Origin: Kolteria novifilia
GTDB taxonomy: Bacteria > Planctomycetota > Planctomycetia > Kolteriales > Kolteriaceae
Assembly: GCA_007748055.1 (NCBI GenBank)
Contig: CP036279.1
Coordinates: 248,001-312,000, forward strand
Reading direction: 5' to 3'
Length of the DNA stretch: 64,000 nt
Shown here: one piece after another, positions 29,070-37,368 of the stretch
Position numbering within the stretch: position 1 is the first letter of the stretch
How the letters are laid out: each line of letters opens with the position of its first letter
Translations under genes and position numbers: made by a program
Notes under the pieces: generated by a model
Told to the model about the DNA's origin: nothing
Database searches by the model: none
What the model saw: the letters and a program-made list of their open reading frames with translations, nothing else

Positions 29070-29490
29070 GTTCTCTCCCTTTCCTTATCTCATTGAGAGG
29101 CACTCCCCTGCGTTCCCAGTGAACGTGGCGAACACCACCGCTTGTGGTCGTGGGGGTGTCGCCAGGTGGCCTCTCGTTCTCGACATTGAGATGTAATGCA
29201 GCCCGGATGCCAATCGGGCAGAAAGATGGCCACTGCGCGGCGAAAGAGTGTGTTTTCGGCACCAATCGCCCGAAAGCACAATTGCCGCGTTCGTTCAAGT
29301 GGACAGAAAGAAGACAGCCTGGTTGGGCGTAAACCACCGCTCCGCGCGAAGGCGACTCGCCGCGGCCGTTGCGGCGACACCCGATCACCGACGTGGAATG
29401 GTTGAGGAGTTGAGGAGGGACGGCGCGAAACGCTGTGACACGCCGCGAGCCCAGTTTCAGGCTCGCGGGCTGATGATTCTCCGCGGCCAA
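29070..29490. other. Intergenic region between SGNH hydrolase and DUF1328 genes
   Basis: These 421 bases contain no supportable gene. The part beside 29070 should carry the DUF1328 promoter on the minus strand. A short imperfect GCGAACACC...GGTGTCGC inverted repeat lies near 29128-29162. Nothing else stands out. Confidence 0.45.
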
Positions 29491-30651
29491 CTACGACTTT
29501 GGTGCCAAGACCGGTCGAAGCGTCTCCTCGAAGGCGTCCGCCTGACGGACAAAGCCGAGATCGTTCGGATGGGAGCTGTCCACGGTCCCTTCACCATCGT
29601 CGCCCAACAGATTCTCGCCCTCGATGTAATAGAGGTTCTTCACTCCGGCCTTCTTCAAGGCTTCGTAGGCGGCTTTCAGCGCCTTTCGGCTCGCGAGATT
29701 GCGCGTCCGTTTCGAGGAAACAAGAAACGAGTCGGCGTACGAACGATCCTCGACGAGAACGATCGGCGTGTCGGGACGCTTCTCCCGAATGATCTTCACC
29801 AACGGCTCCGTCCGAGCCGCGACATCCTTCGCGACCACGTTCGGCAGGCAGTCAATCACGTAGACCGATGCATCGATCTCGGTCAATAACTCGGCCACTT
29901 CCGGCTCGAGCCGACCGTTTCCCGAGAACCCCAGGTTGATTATGGGGCGTTCGAGACGACGACCGAGAATCGCGGGGTGGGTCATGCCGGGCCGAGTGGC
30001 GCACGCGCCATGGGTGATCGACGTACCGTAGAAGACCATCGGTTTGCGCTGCGACCGCGGACGGGGAGCGGGGACGAAGACTTGAGCGTTCTCCGGCACG
30101 CCGATCTCCAACGACTCGACACCGTTGTAGAGCGGAAGATAGAGCATGTACGCGCGTTTCTCCTTGGGGAGATTGCTGACAAGTGTCGCCGTCGTTTCCT
30201 TGCCCTTCGGTCTCCCGTTCGCCAGCCATCGCCAACCCTTCGGAGTCATCACGTAGAGGTCGAGACCGCTCACACCGGTCGCGGGCATGTGCGGCATCTC
30301 GAGCCGGTCGGACGTGAGCTTCCATCGGGCCAAGATCGTTGTCGCATCGGTCTCGAAACGAATCACGATCCCCGACGAATGGCGACTCAAGCTCCAAACG
30401 GACCCTCGAACTTTCGACTCCGCCTTTGCCGGAAGCCGATCATACGGCGACTTGAGATCGCTCCATCCTTGTCCCTCGACATCCAGCGCTCGGGCGTCGT
30501 ACCAGCGGATCTTCTTCTTGGTGTCGAGCGACGACTTGCTAGGGTCGACCAGCGACGCCGCCTTCACTAGCGGCGACGGGAACAATAGCGCGGATAGGGC
30601 GAGGAAGAGAAACAGTCGGTTCTGTAGCGAACGATGAAACACGGCGAGCAT
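29491..30651 (-). CDS. Secreted SGNH/GDSL hydrolase with GxDLY domain
   Basis: A 386-residue exported esterase-type protein. A signal peptide occupies about residues 1-30 (LFLFLALSALLF core, VKA-A cleavage). The N-terminal beta domain carries the GLDLY signature that names the GxDLY family, and the catalytic SGNH domain follows with Ser211 in YGTSITHG, an NLGFSGNG block, and the C-terminal DSSHPNDLGF providing Asp and His. Such proteins deacylate or deacetylate polysaccharides; the substrate is unknown. I prefer the ATG at 30651, which puts the signal peptide at the N-terminus; the open frame from 30723 begins with a non-signal stretch. No operon partner is evident. Confidence 0.85.
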   Translation of the reverse strand: MLAVFHRSLQNRLFLFLALSALLFPSPLVKAASLVDPSKSSLDTKKKIRWYDARALDVEGQGWSDLKSPYDRLPAKAESKVRGSVWSLSRHSSGIVIRFETDATTILARWKLTSDRLEMPHMPATGVSGLDLYVMTPKGWRWLANGRPKGKETTATLVSNLPKEKRAYMLYLPLYNGVESLEIGVPENAQVFVPAPRPRSQRKPMVFYGTSITHGACATRPGMTHPAILGRRLERPIINLGFSGNGRLEPEVAELLTEIDASVYVIDCLPNVVAKDVAARTEPLVKIIREKRPDTPIVLVEDRSYADSFLVSSKRTRNLASRKALKAAYEALKKAGVKNLYYIEGENLLGDDGEGTVDSSHPNDLGFVRQADAFEETLRPVLAPKS

Positions 30652-30827
30652 CTCCCGGGAGTGATCGAGGACGACGAAACGGAGTGAATTCGATCCGCAC
30701 GCGATGGTATCACACCGAGCCATTCCCGTCGGGCCGAATTCGGCAAAACGACTCCCGATCGACTCGGTGGCCGTCGCGTCCCTCCCGCGAACGTGAGTCC
30801 GCCGAGCTATCGTCAGAAGATTCCATC

Positions 30828-32042
30828 GTAACCGTTCACACCCTGTGAGTTGGTCTTTTCACGAAAGGGAGTTCGTGAGAGAATTCGTTCATGACAGGGA
30901 AGTCGAAGATACCTCCTGAACTCGCGGCCCAGATGACGCCGGAGGTGCGTGCCTTCGTCGAGTCGTTGCTGCTGCGAATCGCGGAATTGGAAGAGGCACT
31001 TGGCCCTCCCAAGAACCCGCGGAACTCGTCGCTGCCTCCCGGCTGTCAGCATCCACATGCCAAAACACCACGCAAGGCGCCGCGATCGAAGCGGAAGCGC
31101 GGTGGCCAACCAGGTCATAAGAAACACGAACGTTCCTTGGTTCCCACCGAGGAATGCCAGGAAGTCGTGACGCTGCTGCCGAAGACCTGCCGGCGTTGCG
31201 ACACACCGCTGACGGGAGAGGACTCCGATCCGTTGCGGCATCAAGTGTGGGAACTCCCCGAGATCAAGCCGATGATCACGGAGTACCGTCGTCACCGACT
31301 CGCTTGTCCTTGGGGCCGACGAGACGCCGACCAAGCAAGCGGGTCAGAAGGCATGGTTGTGGACCTTCGTGGCCAGCACCTTCACCCTCTTCACGATGCG
31401 TGGCTCGCGGGCGGCTACCGTGCTGAACGAACTGCTTGGCGAGAACTTCTCGGGCGTCGTGATGTGTGACCGAGCCAAGATGTACTGGCAGCTTGGCCGC
31501 CTGCAGTGGTGTTGGGCTCATCTCAAGCGTGACTTCCAAGCCTTGATCGACAGCAGCGACTGTCAAGTCAAACGCCTGGGGCATGATCTGATGCGACCGA
31601 CCAAAAGACTCTTTCGCGAATGGGCACGCTGCCGAGACGGAACCATCACACGCCGAACACTCAAACGTCGTCTGACTCCCGTTCGTCGCGAGATCGAGCA
31701 CTTGCTGCTGCGCGGTCTCTTTAGCGGAAACCCGAAACTGATCGGCATGTGTCGGGAACTCTACGACCATCGCGAATGGCTCTGGACCTTTCTCGATCAC
31801 GATGGCGTCGACCCGACCAATAACCTCAGCGAACGTTCGCTACGTCACGCCGTGATCTGGAGGAAGCTCTCGTTCGGCACTCAGAGCAACGCCGGCAGTC
31901 GCTTCGTCGAAACCACACTGACCGTCATCGAGACCTGCCGACAACAATCCCGCGACCTCTTCACCTACCTCACCGACGCCGTCGACGCTCATTTCCGATC
32001 GCAACCCTGCCCATCCGTTGTCACCAATCCGTGAACGGTTAC
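30828..32042 (+). mobile_element. IS66-type element with 12-bp terminal inverted repeats, internally deleted
   Basis: The element is bounded by the perfect inverted repeat GTAACCGTTCAC (30828-30839) and GTGAACGGTTAC (32031-32042). Beginning with GTAA is typical of IS66-family ends. It is about 1.2 kb and carries only a tnpC-type gene, as in the single-gene IS66 subgroup. The flanking 8-mers (30820-30827 and 32043-32050) do not match, so no target duplication remains. The transposase has lost its centre and the element should not transpose on its own. Confidence 0.82.
30891..32034 (+). pseudogene. IS66 transposase (TnpC), central deletion with frameshift
   Basis: The first 140 or so codons (from ATG 30891) encode the IS66 N-terminal leucine-rich segment, a basic linker (KRKRGGQPGHKKHER) and the zinc-ribbon segment CRRCDTPL, running to HRLACP. 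The frame then breaks near 31307 and similarity resumes in another phase at GADETPTKQAGQKAWLW, continuing to 32034 with the CDRAKMYWQLG and NNLSERSLR catalytic blocks. Intact relatives have about 80-100 additional residues between these blocks, so roughly 250-300 bases are missing. The DDE residues themselves (Asp in ADET, Asp in CDRAK, Glu in SERS) survive. Confidence 0.88.
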
Positions 32043-32428
32043 CCCAGACATCATCAATTCGTGGGGCGATATCGTCAACAAACACGGCTTCATAGTTTTC
32101 TTGCTGAACATCTCAGCGTGTTTGTCATACAGTTGACGAAAGTAGTAACGTGGATCTCTTGGGTAACCTGCAGCGTTCGTATTGGATGTGTTGGCTCCCC
32201 TCATGTCGACATTGTTTCTACTGTTAATGTATGAATCCGGAATCGTCGAGCGAAGAGACATGGACCTTTGGATTGCGACGGTTCGGACATATGCAGCCGC
32301 TCCGGCGACCCACCCGAGTCCGGTCAGCCACAAGGCGACAGCAGCTGCGGTACGTTCCCGATCATTCTCTGCCAAGATGTAAGCGTTGAGAGCTTCTTTG
32401 GCAGCGATTTCTGCGGCGAGCGAGCCCA
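32043..32428 (-). pseudogene. Frameshifted fragment of a polymorphic-toxin/RHS-type C-terminus
   Basis: Read on the minus strand from 32428, the frame encodes AAEIAAKEALNAYILAENDRER, a hydrophobic segment (AVALWLTGLGWVAGAAAYV), then YPRDPRYYFRQLYDKHAEMFSK. One base appears missing near 32095: adding a G restores ENYEAVFVDDIAPRIDDVWG, which runs exactly to the IS66 terminus at 32042. Phrases of the form 'YYxRQLxxxHxxMFSxENxExI..xxxPxVDdxW' are familiar to me from C-terminal nuclease-type toxins of RHS/polymorphic-toxin proteins, where an HHH nuclease motif follows. That catalytic end is absent, presumably cut off by the insertion. The assignment is by pattern memory only. Confidence 0.45.
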
Positions 32429-32498
32429 TGAAAGCTCTTGCGCATGTCGACCGGTTCCCGAGCCAGGAAGATCCGCACCTGATGGGAGATCGACCCAT
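32419..32498 (-). pseudogene. IS66 TnpB N-terminal stub
   Basis: Just after tnpA on the same strand the frame encodes SISHQVRIFLAREPVDMRKSFHGLA, the invariant N-terminus of IS66 TnpB proteins. Similarity stops abruptly near 32419, where the toxin-like fragment begins. About 25 of the usual 115 or so residues remain. Confidence 0.75.
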
Positions 32499-32500
32499 GC

Positions 32501-32854
32501 TCAGCCCTCCCGGGCCCCATCGAGGGCGGCAAGCACTTGACGCAAGGCGTCGCAGTCGACTTGGGCCGGCGCCCGCACGATGTAGCCTCGGGGATGAACG
32601 ATCTCAATCACGCTCGTCGTTTCGGGGACCACCCGCAACGCGACGAACGGCGACGGACACGCCCCACCGCCACCGACCGCAGGCGAACGTTTCTCTTGTC
32701 GATCGCGTCGCTGTAGCTCACGCCGCCAGCCGTAGAACGACGCCTCCGAAATCCCCTCTTCCCGGCAGAATCTCCGAACGCTCTGCCCGCTCTCCTCTTG
32801 CCGATGAACGACCTTCCGCCAATACGCTTCCTTCTCCGCACAACGAACTCGCAA
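32501..32854 (-). CDS. tnpA: IS66 accessory protein TnpA
   Basis: A 117-residue protein with the IS66 TnpA helix-turn-helix region (KEAYWRKVVHRQEESGQSVRRFCREEGISEASFYGWRRELQRRD) followed by the usual C-terminal IEIVHPRGYIVRAPAQVDCDALRQVLAAL. The coding sequence looks intact; initiation would be at TTG 32854 or another nearby non-ATG codon. It points the opposite way to the transposase pseudogene at 30891 and its partner tnpB is truncated, so it belongs to a different, three-gene IS66 element that is now broken. A GTGAACGCGCAC sequence at 33021-33032 resembles the neighbouring element's terminus and may be its upstream end. Confidence 0.82.
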   Translation of the reverse strand: MRVRCAEKEAYWRKVVHRQEESGQSVRRFCREEGISEASFYGWRRELQRRDRQEKRSPAVGGGGACPSPFVALRVVPETTSVIEIVHPRGYIVRAPAQVDCDALRQVLAALDGAREG

Positions 32855-32991
32855 CTTCCGCCTCGCGACAAACCAGGGCCAACCACCCCAAGCCTACCGC
32901 AACCCACAAGACGCCACCGTTGCAACGCTCACGGCCAAGCTGCATCAGCTCGAACCGCCTTCGCTGGTACCATCACGCGAGCACTAACATC

Positions 32992-33666
32992 CTACCCAAC
33001 ACGCCCGCCGATCAAACCCCGTGAACGCGCACTGATGATCGACGATTCGACGGTGCCCGCACTGAACAAGTAGATGCCACCACTACCGGTCGCTTTGCTG
33101 TTCGTGATCGTCAGGCCGTCGAGCGTCAGACTTTCGCGTGAGTAGATCGCTCCACCCGATGACTGAGACGGGTCTGGACCATCCGCGTAGCCTCGCGTCA
33201 ACGTCATGTCACTGAGCGACACGATTCGATGGGCGCCGGTATGGTCAGTCACCGAAAAGATCCGCGAATTGTCCTGTGCATCAATCGTCAGTTTGTCGGC
33301 ACCCGGACCGGCGATGGTGAGATCGCGAGTGATCCTGATCTCCCCGTTGCTCAAGGGAATCGTTCCCTCGAGACCGTCGGCGAACTCGATCACGTCGGCG
33401 GCGTCATCGGCATTGGCGGCGAGGACCGCTTCCCGGAGCGAGATGGAACCATCCGTCCCTGGGCTGGCGAGGAGTTCGTTGATGTTGGCGGTGTTGCCAT
33501 CGACATGGTCGGTCAAGTTCGTCACGGTCACGTGCGCCGGCACCGCGCGCTCCTCGAGCCGTTCGAGATGACGCGGCGACTGCCGATCTAGAGAACGAGG
33601 GGACGCGAGGAACCGCTTGAGCCGGGAGAGGGGACGACGAACGAGGAGCGAAGTCAGGGGCAGCAT
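32992..33666 (-). pseudogene. Truncated planctomycete surface protein (choice-of-anchor/CSLREA-type)
   Basis: The intact 5' part of a secreted or surface protein gene. Residues about 25-40 carry RHLERLEERAVPA, the planctomycete N-terminal motif found before large extracellular repeat proteins. It is followed by TNLTDHVDGNTANINELLASPGTDGSISLREAVLAANADDAADVIEFADGL, a CSLREA/choice-of-anchor-type entry, and the first coils of a right-handed beta-helix (ITRDLTIAGPGADKLTIDAQDNSRIF, SGGAIYSRESLTLDGLTI). Family members run to several hundred or thousands of residues; here similarity ends about 33040-33070 against insertion-sequence DNA. The ATG at 33666 is where the motif-bearing N-terminus begins. 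Probably non-functional. Confidence 0.75.
33021..33032. repeat. Possible IS66 terminal repeat
   Basis: GTGAACGCGCAC matches 9 of 12 bases of the GTGAACGGTTAC end at 32031. It sits where the truncated surface-protein gene stops resembling its family, so it plausibly marks the outer boundary of the tnpA-carrying remnant. Confidence 0.35.
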
Positions 33667-34140
33667 GGGCGGTGAGTCTTTCGTCTGAATCGGGGGAAGA
33701 TGGCGATCAATGGCGCCCGCGGAGACCGAGCCCACCTCACGCCGCCTGGTCCGTGGTCCTTTCCACGGCAGTCGAGCCGACACAGATGCCGACGTCGTCG
33801 GACAACGCCCAGTCATCGGGAGTGACTCCGGGCTTATCCGACGGCAAGCGATCTACCTCGGCCGAATGCATGTAGCAGCGCACAATTGAGCCCATTATTC
33901 ACATCGCACCCATCACCTGCAATATAAAATGCACGATACGCGCCGGGAAGCGAAGGTCGATCCGACCAATTTGTCGGCCTACGACGATGGACGCGTCATT
34001 CGGTGTCCGATCGGACGGTGATCGGCCTGATTGAGGCGAGATCGGAGATTTTATGGCCAGCGACTTGACACCCCCACGCTCCAGCGGGTATCCGTATATG
34101 AAATTGATTTCCCATACGAAATACCTGGGAGCCCTCCTCC
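33667..34140. other. Divergent intergenic region upstream of iclR
   Basis: These 474 bases separate the broken surface-protein gene (minus) from the IclR gene (plus). No gene is supported. It contains a locally AT-rich AATATAAAAT (33921-33930), a TTGACA hexamer at 34065-34070 and the operator-like palindrome at 34093-34118. Confidence 0.55.
34093..34118. promoter_or_regulatory. Operator-like palindrome upstream of iclR
   Basis: CGTAT-ATGAAAT-TG-ATTTCCC-ATACG is an imperfect 26-bp inverted repeat (CGTAT/ATACG outer arms, GAAAT/ATTTC inner arms). It begins 22 bases downstream of a perfect TTGACA -35 hexamer (34065-34070) and ends 22 bases before the regulator's start, where a repressor would block transcription. 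IclR-family proteins bind such palindromes and are often autoregulated. Confidence 0.6.
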
Positions 34141-34908
34141 TTGACCACGAAGCAGACATTCTCGGTCCCGAATCTTCAGCGAGGAATGGCCGTGCTCGAG
34201 TTCCTCGCCTCGCAAGAGGGTTCGGCGACGATCGCCGAGTTAAGTGAACGGTTGGGCATTCCGACGGCGTCGGCGTTCCGCATCACCGGCGCGTTGACCG
34301 AAATGGGTTATCTCCGGCGTGACCCGGCCTCGAAGAGGTTCTCGTTGACGAACAAGCTGCTGCTCCTGGGACAACCCTTGGGCAGGGATCGCGGCTTGGT
34401 CGAGAGCGCCCTTCCCGCGATGCGCGGCCTGCGAAAGGCGACCGGGGAGACGACCCAGCTTTGCTGCCTGGTCGAAACCGACATCGTGGTCCTCGAGCAG
34501 TTGGTCGCCCTTCATCCCTTCAAGTACACCGTCGATCTGGGAGCACGCGTCCCGAGCTACAGTTGTGCGCCCGGCAAAGCGATCATCGCCCATCTGCCCC
34601 CGGCCGAGCGCGAGGAGCTCATCGAGCGACTTCCCTTCAAACGATTCACGCCCAACACCATCACCTCGCGTCGCGCTTTTCGCGAGGAGATCGAGCAGAT
34701 CATCCAAACGGGCTACGCTCTCGATCGCGCGGAAGGTCTGGAGGGGATTCACTGCGTCGCGGCGGCAATCCGCGGCCGCGATGGCTACGCTGTCGGCGGC
34801 TTGACGATCGCGGGCCCGTCGTCACGGCTGCCTGAGTCGGCGTTCGAACGGCTGGGAGAAGTGGTCAACCAGGCGGCCTCGAAAGCGGAGCATCAGTTCC
34901 TGTCATGA
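34141..34908 (+). CDS. IclR-family transcriptional regulator
   Basis: A 255-residue regulator. The N-terminal winged helix-turn-helix (about 8-70: LQRGMAVLEFLASQEGSATIAELSERLGIPTASAFRITGALTEMGYL) is followed by the IclR effector-binding domain (about 85-250, including SYSCAPGKAIIAHLPPAE and AEGLEGIHCVAAAIRG). Translation starts at TTG 34141 with a GGGAG sequence about 8 bases upstream. Its stop overlaps the next gene's ATG as ATGA, so the regulator is translationally coupled to the DUF1549/DUF1553 gene and probably controls that operon and itself through the palindrome at 34093. IclR proteins usually sense small carboxylic or aromatic acids or sugar acids; the effector is unknown. Confidence 0.92.
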   Translation: MTTKQTFSVPNLQRGMAVLEFLASQEGSATIAELSERLGIPTASAFRITGALTEMGYLRRDPASKRFSLTNKLLLLGQPLGRDRGLVESALPAMRGLRKATGETTQLCCLVETDIVVLEQLVALHPFKYTVDLGARVPSYSCAPGKAIIAHLPPAEREELIERLPFKRFTPNTITSRRAFREEIEQIIQTGYALDRAEGLEGIHCVAAAIRGRDGYAVGGLTIAGPSSRLPESAFERLGEVVNQAASKAEHQFLS

Positions 34909-37286
34909 ACCCATCACGCCTCGATTCTCGCCCACCCATCGCGACGCCCAACGGATTCGCCCTTCCGTTCGCCGCGATCGCGTCCCTCGCCCTGACGATT
35001 CTCCTTCCCCCAACATCTCGCCCGGCGTTCGCGGCATCGGAACCAATGGCCAATGCGATGGAATTCTTCGAAACGAGTGTTCGCCCACTCTTGGCGAAGC
35101 ACTGTTTCGAGTGCCACAGCGGTCAATCGAAGACGCTACAAGCGAGCTTGCGTCTCGACAGTCGCTCCGGGATGCTCGAAGGGGGCGACAGCGGCCCGAG
35201 CGTGGTTCCCGGCAAACCGGGAGAGTCCCTTCTCCTCGACGCCATCCGGTGGGAGTCTTGGGAGATGCCACCCGACGGCAAGCTCAAGCCCAAGGAGATC
35301 GCGGCCCTAACACGCTGGGTGGAGATAGGGGCGCCCTGGCCAGGAGAAGAGACGCCCAGCCGCAAGGCGACGAGGAAACCAGCCTACGACTGGCAGAAGG
35401 CTCGCGAGCATTGGGCGTTCAAGCCGGTCAAACGGCCGGTCCCTCCCACGGTCGAGGATCACTCCTGGTGCCGCAACGCGATCGACGCCTTCGTCCTCGC
35501 GCGGCTTGAAGGGGCGACGCTGACGCCATCGAAAGAGGCCGATCGACGAACCCTCCTCCGTCGGCTCTCCTTCGATCTTCTTGGCATTCCCCCCACGCCC
35601 GAGGAGATTGAGCGGTTTCTCGCCGACAACGATCCCGACGCCTATGAGCGACTGATCGGCCGCTTGCTCGACTCTCCGCGTTATGGGGAGCGATGGGGAC
35701 GTCACTGGCTGGATGTCGCCCGCTACAGCGAGGGTTATGGTGGGTTTCAGGACTCGCAGCCTCTTCCCAACGCGTGGCGCTATCGCGATTGGGTGGTTCG
35801 CTCATTGAACCGCGATCTCCCCTATGACGCGTTTCTGAGGCAACAGGTCGCCGGCGACCTCCTCGATGCGGCGGAGGCCTTTCTTGGCTCGGGGTTCTTC
35901 GCGCTCGGTCCGACCTATCGTTCCGACGGAGGAGACCCCGACGGTGTCGCTCTGGCGAAGGCGGAGACACTCAACGACCGCGTCGACACCCTCTCGCGCG
36001 GCCTCCTCGGATTGACGGTGGCTTGTTCGCGCTGTCACGATCACAAGTTCGATCCTATCCCGCAGACCGACTACTACGCCTTGGCCGGCATTTTCGAGAA
36101 CACGGCGGTCCGGGAGTTCCCGCTGGTGCCGGCTTCCGTGGTGGACGCCTACAACGACCACCAGAAGCGAATCCGCGAACTTGACCAGCGCCTTCGCGAA
36201 GAAACGAAACGGCTGGCCAAGGAGAAGCGAAAGCCAAACGCGGAGGAATCGGAAGCGATAGCGAATTGGCGGGGGGAGCTCGACAAGCTGCGAGCGTCGC
36301 TTCCCGCAAAGTATCCATTCGCTCACATCTTGACCGACACGGGCAGCCGTGACATGCCTCTAGCAATTCGAGGGAACTTGCTCCGCCCCGGAGCGCCGGT
36401 CGCGCGACGATTCCTGACGGTTCTATCCCCAACGGAAACGCCTCCCTTCCAAAGCGGCAGTGGACGCCGCGAGTTGGCCGACGCCTTGGTTGATCGTGGC
36501 AACCCGCTGACCGCTCGCGTCTTCGTCAATCGCGTCTGGCAGTGGCATTTTGGCAAGGGGCTCGTACGCACGCCGAGCAACTTCGGCGCGTTGGGCAGTC
36601 CCCCCACTCACCCGGAACTGCTCGACTGGTTGGCGGCGGACTTCATGGATCACGGCTGGTCGATCAAGCATCTGCATCGAACCATTCTCCTTTCGTCGAC
36701 CTACCGTCAGTCGGCCGCCTTCGATCGTCGTGCGTTCGCGACCGATGGTGAAAACGAACTCGTTTGGCGAATGAACCCTCGACGACTCGACGCGGAATCT
36801 CTCCGAGACGCGTTGCTTCACGTCACGGGAGAACTCGACACGAGCGTTGGAGGACCATCGGACGCGAAGTTTTCGAAGAGTCGCCGACGAACCCTGTACT
36901 CGTCGATCAGCCGAAACGGGGATCGTCTCGAAGCGGATCGTTTTCTCCGCCTCTTCGACCTACCGGCGCCGCGGGAAACGATCGCCGAACGCCCAAGCAG
37001 CACCGTACCGCAGCAGTTCCTCTTCTTCCTCAACAGCGCGTTCATGCGTGAGCGAGCAACGGCTCTGGTCGACCGGTTGCAACACGAAGGCATCTCCGGC
37101 GACGACGAACGCATCGCGCGTGCTTACTCGTTGCTCTACGGACGGCCGCCAACGACAACGGAGATCGAGGTGGCGCGACGCTATTTGGATAACGCTGCTT
37201 CTTCCGACCACGACGCGACACACCAGCGGTGGGTTCGCTACGCACAGGTACTGTTGAGCGCGAACGAGTTTCTCCATGTTCGCTGA
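34905..37286 (+). CDS. Planctomycete cytochrome c/DUF1549/DUF1553 protein
   Basis: A 793-residue exported protein with the full planctomycete arrangement: signal peptide (about 1-43, AFA-A cleavage), planctomycete-type cytochrome c domain with CFECH at residues 67-71 and a possible Met ligand in EMPPDGK, DUF1549 (about 185-395: NAIDAFVLARLEG..., RYGERWGRHWLDVARYSEG, ACSRCHDHKFDPI with a second CxxCH) and DUF1553 (about 520-770: GRRELADALVDRGNPLTARVFVNRVWQWHFGKGLVRTPSNFG). These proteins are thought to take part in polysaccharide degradation or electron transfer, without biochemical proof. It overlaps the regulator by 4 bases and is followed by its customary partner DUF1501. Confidence 0.93.
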   Translation: MNPSRLDSRPPIATPNGFALPFAAIASLALTILLPPTSRPAFAASEPMANAMEFFETSVRPLLAKHCFECHSGQSKTLQASLRLDSRSGMLEGGDSGPSVVPGKPGESLLLDAIRWESWEMPPDGKLKPKEIAALTRWVEIGAPWPGEETPSRKATRKPAYDWQKAREHWAFKPVKRPVPPTVEDHSWCRNAIDAFVLARLEGATLTPSKEADRRTLLRRLSFDLLGIPPTPEEIERFLADNDPDAYERLIGRLLDSPRYGERWGRHWLDVARYSEGYGGFQDSQPLPNAWRYRDWVVRSLNRDLPYDAFLRQQVAGDLLDAAEAFLGSGFFALGPTYRSDGGDPDGVALAKAETLNDRVDTLSRGLLGLTVACSRCHDHKFDPIPQTDYYALAGIFENTAVREFPLVPASVVDAYNDHQKRIRELDQRLREETKRLAKEKRKPNAEESEAIANWRGELDKLRASLPAKYPFAHILTDTGSRDMPLAIRGNLLRPGAPVARRFLTVLSPTETPPFQSGSGRRELADALVDRGNPLTARVFVNRVWQWHFGKGLVRTPSNFGALGSPPTHPELLDWLAADFMDHGWSIKHLHRTILLSSTYRQSAAFDRRAFATDGENELVWRMNPRRLDAESLRDALLHVTGELDTSVGGPSDAKFSKSRRRTLYSSISRNGDRLEADRFLRLFDLPAPRETIAERPSSTVPQQFLFFLNSAFMRERATALVDRLQHEGISGDDERIARAYSLLYGRPPTTTEIEVARRYLDNAASSDHDATHQRWVRYAQVLLSANEFLHVR

Positions 37287-37368
37287 GCCGTCGTGAGTGG
37301 GTTCGCGGCGGACTCACTCCATCCGACTCTCACGTAACACGATCGCCATGAAGTGAAGGTCCAATGTC

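Noticed and set aside
30820-32050. Target-site duplication around the IS66 element
   Set aside because: The 8-base flanks ATTCCATC and CCCAGACA do not match.
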